Shown: positions 10,817 through 20,739, counted from the first letter of the stretch. The stretch is 64,000 nt of DNA from Spirabiliibacterium mucosae (GCF_014884965.1 NZ_JABTBO010000009.1:1-64000), one strand, 5' to 3'. The notes: generated by a model not told the origin, from the letters alone. A program made the numbers and translations.

Positions 10817-11881
10817 TTACATTTTGAAAGTTTTAGCACCTTGTACGGCAACTTCAACACGACGGTCTGGGGCTAAACAAGCGATAAGCGCTTTACGGCC
10901 TTTAACAGCGTCACAGTTGCTGCCAGTTACAGGGTTAGCTTCACCGTAACCTACTGCAGAAACGTTAGTTTGTGGAACACCTTTAGAAACTAAGTAGTTA
11001 GCTACAGTTTCAGCACGTTTTTGAGACAGTTTCAAGTTGTAAGCGTCTGAACCTAAACGGTCAGTGTAACCTGCAACGTTGAAGTTAGGGTTAGCAAGAC
11101 CTGATTGAGCTACTTCAGCAGTCATAGTGTCGATTGCTTGCGCAGCAGCTGGTTTTAAGTCTGCTTTGTTGAACGCGAACAATACGTCAGAGCTGAATGC
11201 GAATTTTTTAGTTACGATTTCAGGTGCTTGTGCAGTTTGGCCGAAACGGTAAGTCAAGCCAGCGTATACAGTACCGATGTCTGGACGGTAGTCAACAGTT
11301 GTGTTGTTGTATTTGAATTTGCCAACGTTGTTCAACCATTGGTATTCAACGCTTGCAGCCAAGCTTGGAGTGATTGCATATTCTAAACCACCAGCGAAGA
11401 GGGCTGAAACACGGTTAGAGTGTTTTTTGTCAGCTACAGCGCCAGTCAATTTGTAGTTAGAGTGAACTAATGCAGCACCTGCTTTAGCATAGAAATCCAA
11501 ATCAGTAACGATTGGGTAGCTTGCTTTCAAGCTCAAGTTTGCACCGTGTGCAGTGTGTTTGAATTTGTTAGCATTAACGTCGTTTTTCAACTCGTAGCTG
11601 CCGTAGTAGTCATAGCCTAATTCTACAGCCAAGTTAGGAGTGATTTGGTAGCCACCGAATGCACCGTAAGCTACAGAGTTACGACGAGTTTTACCAACGT
11701 TTTTACCGTTTACATCTGCAACATAGTTATAGAATTCGCTGCTGCCAACTTTAACGCCGTCGTGGAATTGTGACCAACCAGCTTTTAAGCCAGCATAGAA
11801 AGTGTTTGGTTGTGGAGCTGCTTGAGCTACTGAAGCCAAAGCGAAACCAGAAATAGCTAATGCAATTGCTGTTTTTTTCAT
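10817..11881 (-). CDS. ompA: Outer membrane protein OmpA (P5-like)
   Basis: Major outer-membrane protein that links the outer membrane to peptidoglycan. 354 residues: signal peptide ending ASVAQA about residue 21, an eight-stranded beta-barrel to about residue 205 (Y/F/G-rich alternating strands), then an OmpA-like peptidoglycan-binding domain with NFNVAGYTDRLGSDAYN and LSQKRAETVANYLV. Ends in Lys-Met. A conserved Cys pair (SNCDAVKGRKALIAC) is present. Its codon use is more A/T-rich and more uniform than its neighbours', as in highly expressed genes. Promoter and a ~125-nt structured leader lie upstream. Confidence 0.96.
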   Translation of the reverse strand: MKKTAIALAISGFALASVAQAAPQPNTFYAGLKAGWSQFHDGVKVGSSEFYNYVADVNGKNVGKTRRNSVAYGAFGGYQITPNLAVELGYDYYGSYELKNDVNANKFKHTAHGANLSLKASYPIVTDLDFYAKAGAALVHSNYKLTGAVADKKHSNRVSALFAGGLEYAITPSLAASVEYQWLNNVGKFKYNNTTVDYRPDIGTVYAGLTYRFGQTAQAPEIVTKKFAFSSDVLFAFNKADLKPAAAQAIDTMTAEVAQSGLANPNFNVAGYTDRLGSDAYNLKLSQKRAETVANYLVSKGVPQTNVSAVGYGEANPVTGSNCDAVKGRKALIACLAPDRRVEVAVQGAKTFKM

Positions 11882-12008
11882 TTCAATGTCCTCTTTAATT
11901 GAGTTAAGTATTCGCCGATTTATAGATGTAATAAAGTGAATCGGCTAATCCGTTTATAGAGCAACTCTATACAGACTAACAAGCTCTGAAGATCGCTCTT
12001 CTGAGTGT
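11882..12008 (-). promoter_or_regulatory. ompA 5' leader with three hairpins
   Basis: Between the predicted transcription start (near 12008) and the ATG are three inverted repeats: GCCGATT/AATCGGC at 11914-11945, a tight TATAGAG/CTCTATA with 3-nt loop at 11955-11971, and a longer imperfect stem at 11984-12005. E. coli ompA also has a ~130-nt leader whose stem-loops stabilise the mRNA and which small RNAs regulate; the similar role here is inference. No gene lies in 11882-12258. Confidence 0.5.
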
Positions 12009-12014
12009 GCGTTT

Positions 12015-12043
12015 ATTATCAGCGACTCAACGGCGAAAATCAA
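12015..12043 (-). promoter_or_regulatory. ompA promoter
   Basis: Minus strand: -35 TTGATT (12043-12038), 17-bp spacer, -10 GATAAT (12020-12015). Confidence 0.7.
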
Positions 12044-12258
12044 CCGAATTGACTGATATTTTCGCCTTTTTGGTCGAAATTTAATCAAAAAGACGGCTTT
12101 TAACCCTTTTTCAGCCTAAAAAATGAACTTTTTGCGCGTGCGATTATCTAATCTATTTAACGATTTAAGCACGCAAGTGGCTTTAATCTCCCGCCAAATA
12201 TGCTAAAATTTGCCATCATTTTACCCATTTTTGCACTGCACGCTATTTGGAATTTGTT

Positions 12259-15200
12259 ATGTTGCCACGCCTAAGCTCCACCCCAGCTATCAGCCAACAG
12301 GCTCAGGATTACCTCACCGCACTTGCTCAGCAACAATTTGAAGGCGACATTGTCACCAGCTTTGCCGCGCGGCTGAGTATGGCAACGGATAACAGCGTTT
12401 ATCAACAACTGCCGCAGGCGATTTTGTTCCCGAAAACCGTGGCGGATGTGGTGCGGCTGACCAAATTGGCGCAGCAAGCGCACTTTCAATCGCTGACCTT
12501 CACCCCGCGTGGTGGTGGCACAGGCACCAACGGCCAGGCGCTGAACAACAATATTATTGTCGATCTCTCGCGCCACATGACTGCTATTTTAGAGCTCAAC
12601 GTGCAAGAGCGCTGGGTGCGGGTGCAAGCCGGCGTGGTGAAAGATCAGCTCAACGCCTTTTTAAAACCCCACGGGCTGTTTTTCGCCCCTGAGCTGTCCA
12701 CCAGCAACCGCGCCACCATCGGCGGGATGATCAACACCGATGCCTCCGGCCAAGGCTCACTGCAATACGGCAAAACCTCCGACCATGTATTAGGCTTGAA
12801 ATCAGTGCTGATCAATGGCGAAATCCTCACCACAGAGGTGCGCTCGTCAACCGAAATGGCCGAGCCAACCGCACTTTCGCCTTTTGCCGCGCAATTAGAG
12901 CGTAATGTCTCGCAACTGTGCCGTGATCATCGCAACGCCATCATCAACGACTTGCCGCAGCTCAACCGCTTTTTAACCGGCTATGATCTCAAAAATGTGT
13001 TTAATGACGACATGAGCGCATTCAACCTCAGCCGCATTATCACAGGCTCTGAGGGCTCGCTGGCGTTTGTCTGCGAAGCCAAACTCAATTTACTGCCAAT
13101 CCCGAAATACCGCACTTTGCTCAACATTAAATACGACGCCTTTGACTCTGCTCTGCGCGCCGCGCCAATGCTGGTCAAAGCCAATGCATTGTCGGTGGAA
13201 ACGGTCGATGCCAAGGTGCTGAATCTCGCCAAGCAAGACATTATTTGGCACTCGGTGAAAGATCTCCTCACCGAATCTCCTGAGCAGCCGATTGTGGGGA
13301 TTAACATTGTCGAATTTGCCGGCAACAATCAGCAACTGATTGAAAAGCGCGTGAGTGCCTTGTGCGCCCAGCTAGATGAAGCGATGGCCGCCAAACGCGG
13401 CGGGCTGATTGGCTACCAACGCTGCGACGATCTGGATTCGATTTTGAAAATCTACGCCATGCGCAAAAAAGCCGTGGGCCTGCTGGGCAACGCCAAAGGC
13501 CGCGCCAAGCCGATCCCGTTTATGGAAGACACCTGCGTGCCGCCGGAGCATTTGGCTGATTACATCACCGAGTTCCGCGCCTTGCTCGACAGCCACCAGC
13601 TGCAATACGGCATGTTCGGCCATGTTGACGCCGGCGTCCTGCACGTGCGCCCCGCGCTGGATTTGTGTGATGAAGCCCAAGTGCGGTTGCTGAAAACCCT
13701 TTCAGACCGCGTGGTGGAGCTGACCGCTAAATACGGCGGGCTGATTTGGGGCGAGCACGGCAAGGGGCTGCGCTCAAGCTACGCGCCACGCTTTTTTGGT
13801 GACACCCTTTGGCAACTGCTGCGGCAAATCAAAACCTGGTTTGACCCGCACAATCGCCTCAACCCTGGCAAAATCTGCACCCCGCTGGAGGATGATACCG
13901 CACTTTTGCCCGTGCTCTCGCCAATGCGCGCCGATTTTGACCGCCAAATCCCACTGCAAACACGCGATGCGTTTTCTGGCGCGATGAACTGCAACGGCAA
14001 CGGCTTGTGTTTTAATTATGACGTACACAGCCCAATGTGCCCGTCGTATAAAGTCAGCCGCGACCGCACTTTTTCACCTAAAGGGCGTGCGGCGATGGTG
14101 CGCGAATGGTTGCGGCTGCTAAGTGAGCAAGGTGTCACGCCGCAAGATCTCGATTTCAACACCAAAAGTGCGGTCAGCCTGCGGGATTTGGCGCAAAAGC
14201 TGCGCTCAAGCTACCACAAATGGCGCGGCGAGTATGACTTCTCCCACGAAGTGAAAGCCACCATGGACACCTGCCTGGCGTGCAAAGCCTGCGCCAGCCA
14301 GTGCCCGATCAAAATCGACGTGCCGCGCTTTCGTGCTAAATTTAACCATTTTTATCACCAGCGTTACCTGCGCCCGATCAAAGACCACGTGGTGGCCAAT
14401 GTGGAGCTTTATGCCCCGCTGATGGCGAAGGCGCCGAAACTGGCCAATGCGCTGACCAACAACAAACTCACCGCCACACTGGCGCAAAAAACCCTCGGTA
14501 TGGTGGATTTGCCTACACTGAGCACGCCAACGCTGGCCGAGCAATTGCAAAAGTGCGGTTGCCCTGGCTTTTCCCTTGACAGCCTTGAACAACTTAGCCC
14601 CGGACAAAAAGCGAAATCGGTGCTGGTGGTGCAAGACCCGTTCACCTCGTTTTATGACGCCACCGTGGTGGCGGATTTTGTCCGCTTAGTGCAAAAGCTT
14701 GGGTTCACCGCCTATGTGCTGCCGTTTAAACCTAACGGCAAGGCGCAGCATATCAAGGGCTTTTTAACCCGCTTTGCTAAAACGGCGCGCAACCAGGGCG
14801 AATTTCTCAACCAGATGAGCCAACTTGGCATCCCGATGGTAGGCGTCGACCCCGCGATTGTGCTGTCATATCGCGATGAATACCGTGAAATTTTAGGCGA
14901 CAGCCTGCCGTTTGATGTGCTGATGACCAACGAATGGCTCAGTCGCGAGCTTGCGAGCCTGCCAACGCCGGCGCAAACACCTGCGCAAACGTGGTACCTC
15001 TACCCGCACTGCACCGAGGTGACGGCGGTGGCGAACAGCAATCAGCTGTGGCGGCAGATTTTTAGTCATTTCGGCCAGCAACTTGAATGCGAAAGTGTTG
15101 GATGCTGCGGCATGGCGGGCACCTTTGGGCACGAGAGCCAGCATATTGCGATGTCAAAAGCGATTTTCCACCTCTCGTGGGCGGACAAACTCAAAGTGCG

Positions 15201-15315
15201 CCCTGCCGAGCGCTGCTTGGCCACCGGCTATTCTTGCCGCTCGCAGGTTAAACGCATGGCACACTTCACCGCCAAGCACCCTGTGCAAGCGTTGTTATCA
15301 CTCTGGGAGGGCTAA
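12259..15315 (+). CDS. ydiJ: FAD-binding/4Fe-4S oxidoreductase YdiJ (D-2-hydroxyacid dehydrogenase family)
   Basis: Large (1018-residue) two-part flavoprotein. N-terminal half: FAD-binding PCMH domain with PRGGGTGTNGQ (about residue 85) and the FAD-linked oxidase C domain. C-terminal half: cysteine clusters CNGNGLC, CLACKACASQCPI (4Fe-4S ferredoxin type) and CCG-type motifs CCGMAG and GYSCRSQ. E. coli YdiJ has been assigned D-2-hydroxyglutarate dehydrogenase activity; that substrate is inference here. The ATG at 12259 with GGAA upstream is preferred over a TTG four codons earlier. First gene of an apparent operon: its TAA overlaps the ATG of the next gene. Confidence 0.9.
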   Translation: MLPRLSSTPAISQQAQDYLTALAQQQFEGDIVTSFAARLSMATDNSVYQQLPQAILFPKTVADVVRLTKLAQQAHFQSLTFTPRGGGTGTNGQALNNNIIVDLSRHMTAILELNVQERWVRVQAGVVKDQLNAFLKPHGLFFAPELSTSNRATIGGMINTDASGQGSLQYGKTSDHVLGLKSVLINGEILTTEVRSSTEMAEPTALSPFAAQLERNVSQLCRDHRNAIINDLPQLNRFLTGYDLKNVFNDDMSAFNLSRIITGSEGSLAFVCEAKLNLLPIPKYRTLLNIKYDAFDSALRAAPMLVKANALSVETVDAKVLNLAKQDIIWHSVKDLLTESPEQPIVGINIVEFAGNNQQLIEKRVSALCAQLDEAMAAKRGGLIGYQRCDDLDSILKIYAMRKKAVGLLGNAKGRAKPIPFMEDTCVPPEHLADYITEFRALLDSHQLQYGMFGHVDAGVLHVRPALDLCDEAQVRLLKTLSDRVVELTAKYGGLIWGEHGKGLRSSYAPRFFGDTLWQLLRQIKTWFDPHNRLNPGKICTPLEDDTALLPVLSPMRADFDRQIPLQTRDAFSGAMNCNGNGLCFNYDVHSPMCPSYKVSRDRTFSPKGRAAMVREWLRLLSEQGVTPQDLDFNTKSAVSLRDLAQKLRSSYHKWRGEYDFSHEVKATMDTCLACKACASQCPIKIDVPRFRAKFNHFYHQRYLRPIKDHVVANVELYAPLMAKAPKLANALTNNKLTATLAQKTLGMVDLPTLSTPTLAEQLQKCGCPGFSLDSLEQLSPGQKAKSVLVVQDPFTSFYDATVVADFVRLVQKLGFTAYVLPFKPNGKAQHIKGFLTRFAKTARNQGEFLNQMSQLGIPMVGVDPAIVLSYRDEYREILGDSLPFDVLMTNEWLSRELASLPTPAQTPAQTWYLYPHCTEVTAVANSNQLWRQIFSHFGQQLECESVGCCGMAGTFGHESQHIAMSKAIFHLSWADKLKVRPAERCLATGYSCRSQVKRMAHFTAKHPVQALLSLWEG

Positions 15316-15740
15316 TGTGGACGCGTGATCTCAGCCTTGATGAGCTCAATGCTTTGTGTGCACAAAGTGCGGTCAGCCATCTCGGCATCACCTTTTCAGA
15401 CAAAGGCGAGGATTATTTAGAAGCCAGCCTAGAGGTGTGCGAGAAATCCTGCCAGCCGATGGGCTTTTTGCACGGCGGCGTGTCGGTGCTGCTGGCGGAA
15501 ACCGTCGGCTCACTCGCGGGCCTGTGCTGCGTGGCGCCAGGGCTGGTGGTGGTGGGCAGTGAAATCAACGCCAGCCACTTGCGCGCGGTGAAAATCGGCC
15601 AGCGCGTTTGTGCCCGCGCCACGCCATTGCGCCTTGGGCGCACCCAGCAGGTGTGGCAAATTGCCATTCGTGACGCCCATGGGCGGCTGGTTTGCCAAAG
15701 CCGGCTGACACTGCAAGTGGTGAAAGCGCAACCAAAATAA
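15315..15740 (+). CDS. menI: Hotdog-fold acyl-CoA thioesterase, MenI/YdiI family
   Basis: 141-residue PaaI-type hotdog thioesterase. The motif GFLHGGVSVLLAETVGSLA (residues about 49-67) holds the HGG turn and the catalytic Glu of the MenI/YdiI group, which hydrolyses 1,4-dihydroxy-2-naphthoyl-CoA in menaquinone synthesis and can act on other acyl-CoAs. Translationally coupled to ydiJ (TAATG overlap, GGAGG just upstream). An uptake sequence encodes QSAVS near the N-terminus. No other men genes are here, so a general thioesterase role (YbgC or YdiI-like) cannot be excluded. Confidence 0.82.
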   Translation: MWTRDLSLDELNALCAQSAVSHLGITFSDKGEDYLEASLEVCEKSCQPMGFLHGGVSVLLAETVGSLAGLCCVAPGLVVVGSEINASHLRAVKIGQRVCARATPLRLGRTQQVWQIAIRDAHGRLVCQSRLTLQVVKAQPK

Positions 15741-15749
15741 GGATATCAG

Positions 15750-16709
15750 ATGAAAACAGGGATTTTATTGGTCAACCTCGGCACGCCAGCAGCACCCACA
15801 GCAAGTGCGGTGCGCCGTTATTTACGGCAATTTTTATCCGACCGGCGTGTGATCGACGTGCCGCGCTGGCTATGGGCGCTGATTTTAAACGGCGCCATTT
15901 TGCCGTTTCGCGCCCCGCGCGTGGCCAAGCTCTATCAATCGATTTGGACAGAGCACGGCTCGCCGTTGTTGGCGATAAGCCGCAGCCAACAGCACAAACT
16001 GCAACACCATTTTGCCGCCAACCCAAATATCATTATTGAGCTGGCGATGACCTACGGCGAGCCATCAATGCAAAGTGCGGTCGACAGCCTCATTGCCCAG
16101 CGTGTGGGCAAAATCATTGTGCTGCCGCTCTATCCGCAATATTCCTCCACCACCACCGCCAGTGTGTTTGACGCCTTCGCCGCAAGCTTGAAACGCCACC
16201 GTTTTGTGCCGGAGATTGAGTTTATTCACCACTACCACACCCACCCGCTTTATATTCAAGCGCTAGCCAACCGCATCGGCACGCTCGATGAGGACGAACT
16301 GCTGATTTTTTCCTTCCACGGCATTCCGCAGCGCTATGCCGACGAGGGCGATGTTTACCCACAACACTGCCAACAAACGGCAAAAGCGGTTGCAACCGCA
16401 CTTGGCCTGAGCGATTCGCGCTGGCGCATGACATTCCAATCCCGCTTTGGCAAAGAGCCGTGGCTGCAGCCTTACACCGACGTCACCCTTGAGGAACTGG
16501 CCAAAGCGGGCAAACACAAACGCATCGCCATCGCCTGCCCTGGCTTTTCAGTCGACTGCCTCGAAACTCTCGAAGAAATAGCGGAAGAAAACCGTGAAAT
16601 TTTTCTCTCTAACGGCGGCGAGCACTACCGCTACATCCCCGCCCTCAACGCCTGCGACGACCACATCGCCATGATGGCGGCGTTAGTTGAAGATTTCATC
16701 AAAAGCTAA
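15750..16709 (+). CDS. hemH: Ferrochelatase
   Basis: Inserts Fe2+ into protoporphyrin IX, the last step of protohaem synthesis. 319 residues, normal bacterial length. N-terminal [10 protein letters not shown], catalytic histidine in [11 protein letters not shown] (about residue 190), and the [11 protein letters not shown] and [16 protein letters not shown] signature with the conserved acidic residues. AAGGA precedes the ATG. Starts 9 bp after menI, so probably in one operon with ydiJ and menI. A haem pathway gene suggests at least partial haem synthesis, which varies among Pasteurellaceae. Confidence 0.96.
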   Translation: MKTGILLVNLGTPAAPTASAVRRYLRQFLSDRRVIDVPRWLWALILNGAILPFRAPRVAKLYQSIWTEHGSPLLAISRSQQHKLQHHFAANPNIIIELAMTYGEPSMQSAVDSLIAQRVGKIIVLPLYPQYSSTTTASVFDAFAASLKRHRFVPEIEFIHHYHTHPLYIQALANRIGTLDEDELLIFSFHGIPQRYADEGDVYPQHCQQTAKAVATALGLSDSRWRMTFQSRFGKEPWLQPYTDVTLEELAKAGKHKRIAIACPGFSVDCLETLEEIAEENREIFLSNGGEHYRYIPALNACDDHIAMMAALVEDFIKS

Positions 16710-16779
16710 TTTATATTATCGGCGAGCACACGTGACACTCAGCGCCTGCTCGCCTAGCATCAGGATAACTTTTTCTATT

Positions 16780-17013
16780 CTATTTATGGCTGTTATTAGC
16801 GGCTTTTGCGATTAATTGATCGAAATACGCATTGATTTCTTTTAGGGAAAAACGCGTGCTATTGCGCCCTAATGTAATTCTTTTCGGGAAATCTGGGCGA
16901 TAATAGCGGCTTTTTGCATTGCTCCAGTTGCGGATGCTCGCTAAACACACGCCAAATTTTTCAGCCACATCGGCAATGCGGATGAGTTTGTCTGAATTTT
17001 CCATCTCTTTCAT
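16780..17013 (-). CDS. AlpA-like helix-turn-helix regulator
   Basis: 77-residue protein with a MerR/excisionase-like helix-turn-helix: RIADVAEKFGVCLASIRNWS (residues about 12-31), then the AlpA-type wing FPKRITLGRNSTRFSLKEINAYF. AlpA proteins regulate excision of integrated prophage-like elements. There is no integrase or phage gene beside it; it lies 230 bp beyond the 3' end of tRNA-Leu, a common integration target. It is most simply a remnant or a very small acquired cassette. Lower GC than hemH. An internal ATG at codon 4 is an alternative start. Confidence 0.72.
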   Translation of the reverse strand: MKEMENSDKLIRIADVAEKFGVCLASIRNWSNAKSRYYRPDFPKRITLGRNSTRFSLKEINAYFDQLIAKAANNSHK

Positions 17014-17210
17014 GTTAAATCCTTTTATTTTAGAGAGAATGATTGTAAACGAGACTTTTTGCAGTGAAATTTAGCCTAAATCTCACCGCAAAAAAGCGCG
17101 CTATCATCCTCTATTTTGCTTTAAAGTACAAAGGATTTTTTCACCGCAATAGGTTACATGAGCATAACAGGTTGAATTTAAGAAGCATTTTTTGGGAAAT
17201 ATCAGGCAAC

Positions 17211-17238
17211 AAAAAAGCAGCCCAATTGGCTGCTTTTT
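17211..17238 (-). terminator. Terminator of secG-tRNA-Leu
   Basis: Stem AAAAAGCAGCC (17212-17222) with GGCTGCTTTTT (17228-17238), 5-nt loop. T runs on both strands, so it could work in either direction; it sits 6 bp beyond the tRNA 3' end. Confidence 0.88.
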
Positions 17239-17243
17239 GTACT

Positions 17244-17329
17244 TGGTGCTCTGAGCGAGACTTGAACTCGCACGTCCTATGGACACTACCCCCTCAAGAT
17301 AGCGTGTCTACCAATTCCACCATCAGAGC
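17244..17329 (-). tRNA. tRNA-Leu (GAG)
   Basis: 86-nt class II tRNA on the minus strand: acceptor GCTCTGA/TCAGAGC, discriminator A, encoded CCA (17246-17244), anticodon loop TTGAGGG giving GAG (17295-17293), and a long variable arm. It follows secG by 5 bp, the same secG-leuU arrangement as in E. coli. Confidence 0.96.
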
Positions 17330-17334
17330 AGAAA

Positions 17335-17679
17335 TTATTGTGGGATGTCGCTGTTGTGTTTTTCAGCAGGGACATCAACAGCAGGCGCGCTTTGTTGAAT
17401 TTGTTGCGCTTCGCTGCTTAAGTCGTCAAACTTGCCTTGCGGCGCTTGACGATGTGTATTCAAATTACCAATCACCAGCGCAATCGCAAAGAAGAAAATC
17501 GCTAAAATCGCGGTGGTACGAGATAAAAAGTTGGCTGAGCCTGCGGCACCAAAAATGGTACCTGATGCGCCTGACCCGAATGACGCGCCCATGTCAGCTC
17601 CTTTACCTTGTTGCAACAAGATAAAGCCGATCAACACGACGGACACTAAGATGTAAGCAATAATTAAAATCTCGTACAT
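17335..17679 (-). CDS. secG: Preprotein translocase subunit SecG
   Basis: Small inner-membrane subunit of the SecYEG channel, 114 residues with two membrane segments (about 3-22 and 52-72). Typical features: FILLQQGKGADMGASFG and SGTIFGAAGSANFLSRTTAILA. The C-terminal tail is polar. Co-transcribed with tRNA-Leu downstream. Confidence 0.96.
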   Translation of the reverse strand: MYEILIIAYILVSVVLIGFILLQQGKGADMGASFGSGASGTIFGAAGSANFLSRTTAILAIFFFAIALVIGNLNTHRQAPQGKFDDLSSEAQQIQQSAPAVDVPAEKHNSDIPQ

Positions 17680-17724
17680 AATTCTCTAAGGCGTTGCCTA
17701 GCTCTCTATTGATTTAACTGTGGC

Positions 17725-17753
17725 ATAATAATGAAACTCGACGCGCTTAGCAA
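17725..17753 (-). promoter_or_regulatory. secG promoter
   Basis: Minus strand: -35 TTGCTA (17753-17748), 17-bp spacer, -10 TATTAT (17730-17725). Confidence 0.55.
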
Positions 17754-17775
17754 GCCCTTTTTTAAAAAGTGCGGT

Positions 17776-19695
17776 TTAGTTGCTTTTTTTTCGTGCAACG
17801 CGCCGAGCGCTGGTGCGTTTATTGCCCCGTTGGGGCGTGATTTGCCGCAAGGCGCGCAAGGTGGCGATGTCGTGTTGTTGCAACAAGCCGGCCAACTCGC
17901 TCAGTAATGTTTGCATAAATTCATGATAATTTGCCTTTTTTTGGCTCATGGCGTTGAGCTGCGCCTCCCACTGCGCGGTCATATCTGGCAGGGTGACTTG
18001 CTCAGGCAGCGCCTGCACAAAAATGCGCCCGGCGGGCGTGCTGACAATGCTGCGGCCCTTTTTCTCGATAAACCCACGTTTAAACAGCAGCTGAATAATC
18101 CCCGCGCGGGTGGCTTCGGTACCAAGGCCGTCGGTTTCTCGCAGGATTTTTTTCAGCGCTTTGTCTTGCACAAAGCGCGCAATGCCCGTCATGGCCGCCA
18201 GCAGTGTGGCATCGGTGAAGGGTTTAGGTGGCTGAGTTTGCTTTTCCACCACCTCACCTTGGGTGCAGTGCAGCACTTGGCTCTTTTTCACCTTCGGCAA
18301 GGCGCGCTCGGCTTTGGCCTCATCGTCGTCTTTTCCCAACAACGCCTTCCAGCCCACCTGTGCAATGCCGCGGGTTTGCGCCACAAAAGCGCCGCCGGCA
18401 ATCTCAAGCTCAATTTTGGTTTTGTTGAATAGGGCGTCATCACAAAATTGCATCAAATATTGTCGCGCGATCAGGTCATAAATCTGCTGTTCAACGGTTG
18501 AAAGTGCGGTTTTATTGGCCTTGGCGGTGGGGATGATGCCGTGATGCGCCTCCACTTTGGCGGTGTTCCACGCGCGGTTTTTGCGCGCCAAATCCACCGC
18601 CTCAGGCAGTGTGTTGAACGCTTGGCTGTTTTGCGTGATGGCTTGGCAGACCGCACTTCGTTGAGCGTAATGATCCTCTGGCAAATAACGGCAATCCGAG
18701 CGCGGGTAGGTGATCAGTTTGTGCATTTCATACAACCGCTGACAAGCGTCCAGCACCGCTTGTGCCGAATAGCCATAGCGTTTGCCCGCGTCGATTTGCA
18801 GCGCCGAGAGGGAATACGGCAAAGGTGCAATTTCACGCTCTTGCGTGGCGTGGTAGCGCTGCACTGTCGCACTTTGATGGCTGATGCGCCGCGCCACGTT
18901 TTCAGCCAAGCCTTTGGAGAGCACGCGGCCTTGTTCATCTTGATAATCCTCACAGGCGGCGCTGGGCTGCCATTGGGTGGTGAAGGTGGCGCTTTCGTTA
19001 TCACTCAAGGCAATGTGCGCCAGCACCTGATAAAACGCTTTGGGTTGAAAATGCTCAATTTCCAAATCACGGCGGACAATCAGCCCCAGCACCGGCGTTT
19101 GCACCCGCCCAACAGAGAGCACGCCTTGGTAGCCCGCGCGCTGGCCATAAAGCGTGAACGCGCGCGTCATATTTATGCCATAGAGCCAATCGGCGCGCGC
19201 TCTGGCCAAGGCCGAGGTTGAAAGGGGTACAAAAGTGCGGTTATCCGCCATGTTGGCAACGGCTTGGCAGACCGCACTTGGATTGAGGTCATTGACCAAG
19301 CAGCGTTTGACTTGCGCGAGCTGCGCGCTGGGCAGTTGCGCGAAATTGAGCACTTCATCAACCAGCAGCTGCCCTTCACGGTCGGGGTCACCGGCGTGGA
19401 CTAACACATCGGCTTGTTTAATCAGTTTGAGCACCACGTTGAGCTGCTTTTGGCTCGACTTTTTCGGCAGTAGCTGCCAGCGCTCGGGCACAATCGGCAA
19501 GTGCTCCAGCCGCCAGCGTTTAAACTCCACGTTATAGCAATCGGGCTCGGCTTGCTCGAGCAAATGGCCGATGCACCAGGTCACGCAGTCGTGCTCGCCG
19601 CATTGAATAAAGCCATCGCCACGTTTGTGCGGCTTGGGCAGCACATCGGCAATGGCGCGGGCAAGGCTGGGTTTTTCGGCGATGAACAAGCGCAT
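17776..19695 (-). CDS. topB: DNA topoisomerase III
   Basis: Type IA topoisomerase that decatenates DNA and resolves replication intermediates. 639 residues. Toprim domain at the N-terminus ([15 protein letters not shown], then [12 protein letters not shown]), active-site tyrosine in [13 protein letters not shown] (about residue 328), and a basic C-terminus rich in Arg/Lys. No C-terminal zinc finger, as usual for TopB. Its ATG lies 1 bp from the mtgA stop, so it is the last gene of slt-trpR-mtgA-topB. Many uptake sequences lie inside. Confidence 0.96.
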   Translation of the reverse strand: MRLFIAEKPSLARAIADVLPKPHKRGDGFIQCGEHDCVTWCIGHLLEQAEPDCYNVEFKRWRLEHLPIVPERWQLLPKKSSQKQLNVVLKLIKQADVLVHAGDPDREGQLLVDEVLNFAQLPSAQLAQVKRCLVNDLNPSAVCQAVANMADNRTFVPLSTSALARARADWLYGINMTRAFTLYGQRAGYQGVLSVGRVQTPVLGLIVRRDLEIEHFQPKAFYQVLAHIALSDNESATFTTQWQPSAACEDYQDEQGRVLSKGLAENVARRISHQSATVQRYHATQEREIAPLPYSLSALQIDAGKRYGYSAQAVLDACQRLYEMHKLITYPRSDCRYLPEDHYAQRSAVCQAITQNSQAFNTLPEAVDLARKNRAWNTAKVEAHHGIIPTAKANKTALSTVEQQIYDLIARQYLMQFCDDALFNKTKIELEIAGGAFVAQTRGIAQVGWKALLGKDDDEAKAERALPKVKKSQVLHCTQGEVVEKQTQPPKPFTDATLLAAMTGIARFVQDKALKKILRETDGLGTEATRAGIIQLLFKRGFIEKKGRSIVSTPAGRIFVQALPEQVTLPDMTAQWEAQLNAMSQKKANYHEFMQTLLSELAGLLQQHDIATLRALRQITPQRGNKRTSARRVARKKSN

Positions 19696-19696
19696 C

Positions 19697-20425
19697 TTAC
19701 TCTAACCTTTGCAAAAAAGGCTTGCCGCCGAGGGCTTGCATTTGGCGCAAGATCCACTGCTGCTTGCGCAACATCGCCTGTGAGGGTGCATCAACGCGAT
19801 AAATATGCGGATTGGGCAAACTGCTGGCCAGCAGTGCCGCTTGCGCATTGGTCAATTTGGCTGCTGAGGTGTTGAAAAAGTGCTGTGCGGCAGCCTCCAC
19901 GCCATAGATGCCGTCGCCAAATTCAGCAATGTTGAGGTACACTTCCAAAATGCGATTTTTATCCCACAAGGTTTCCAAAAGCCAGGTGGTGGGCACTTCA
20001 AGGCCTTTGCGCAGCCAGCTTTGGCCATGCCAGAGGTAGAGGTTTTTCGCCGTTTGTTGTGAAATGGTCGAGCCACCGCGCACGCGAGCACTGGCTTGAT
20101 TGTGCTGGTAGGCCTTTTCCACCGCCTGCCAATCAATGCCAAAGTGGCTGGGGAATTGCTGATCTTCTGCGGCGATCACCGCCAGCTGCATCGGTTTGCT
20201 GATGCGATCAAGGCTGACCCAGTCATAACGGGTTTTGAAAGCAAAATCCCCCGTCAGCCAGTGGCCAAGTTGCTGCTGCGCCATGTAGGCGGAAAACGGC
20301 ACTGGCACAAAACGTAAAAGTGCGGTCAGCGCCACCACAAAGAGCAGGAAAAGGCCAACAATCCGCAGCGCGCGAGTCAGCCAACGCGGGGAGCGCTTTT
20401 GGCGCTTTTTGGCTTTAGTTGCCAT
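19697..20425 (-). CDS. mtgA: Monofunctional peptidoglycan transglycosylase MtgA
   Basis: GT51 glycosyltransferase polymerising lipid II, inner membrane with periplasmic catalytic domain. 242 residues from the ATG at 20425. Basic N-terminus ([10 protein letters not shown]), one membrane segment (about residues 20-40), then catalytic-Glu motif [33 protein letters not shown] and the later [16 protein letters not shown] motif. The open frame extends upstream inside trpR, but that stretch is not transglycosylase-like; the chosen start overlaps the trpR end by 11 bp. Confidence 0.94.
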   Translation of the reverse strand: MATKAKKRQKRSPRWLTRALRIVGLFLLFVVALTALLRFVPVPFSAYMAQQQLGHWLTGDFAFKTRYDWVSLDRISKPMQLAVIAAEDQQFPSHFGIDWQAVEKAYQHNQASARVRGGSTISQQTAKNLYLWHGQSWLRKGLEVPTTWLLETLWDKNRILEVYLNIAEFGDGIYGVEAAAQHFFNTSAAKLTNAQAALLASSLPNPHIYRVDAPSQAMLRKQQWILRQMQALGGKPFLQRLE

Positions 20426-20702
20426 GGCCTTGTAGCCAGTTGAGCAGCTCTTCAGGCATCGTTTTGAGCATATTCGAGCCGCGCGTGATGGTGGCAGCAC
20501 TGGTGTTGAGTTGCTGTTGAATTTCGCGCTGGGCGTGGGATTTGGCCAGCAAGGCTTTGATGATCTGCACCCGCAAGCCGATGGAATCACGCTCATCAGC
20601 GGTCAGCAGCATGCCAAGCACCTCGTGCTCGCGCCCTTCACGAAAAGCATCACGCAACAAGTCCACAAACACGCGCCACTGCTCGCTTTTATCTGCCGTC
20701 AT
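20415..20702 (-). CDS. trpR: Trp operon repressor TrpR
   Basis: 95-residue helical repressor that binds DNA when loaded with tryptophan. The helix-turn-helix QREIQQQLNTSAATITRGSN (residues about 66-85) and core VLGMLLTADERDSIG are characteristic. The ATG at 20702 has AGGAGAG upstream; the longer frame upstream belongs to slt on the same strand. slt-trpR order is also found in enterics. Overlaps mtgA downstream. Confidence 0.95.
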   Translation of the reverse strand: MTADKSEQWRVFVDLLRDAFREGREHEVLGMLLTADERDSIGLRVQIIKALLAKSHAQREIQQQLNTSAATITRGSNMLKTMPEELLNWLQGHGN

Positions 20703-20727
20703 ACTCTCTCCTTTCGCATTTACTGTT

Positions 20728-20739
20728 GTACTAGTATAC
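20728..20739. promoter_or_regulatory. Candidate TrpR operator
   Basis: GTACTAGTATAC, 26 bp before the trpR ATG, contains the CTAGT half-site core of trp operators and overlaps a possible -10 (TATACT) on the minus strand. It matches only part of the longer consensus, so autoregulation is a suggestion. Confidence 0.3.

Noticed and set aside
17064..17624. 186-codon plus-strand frame
   Set aside because: It runs through tRNA-Leu and antisense to secG and shows no family features.
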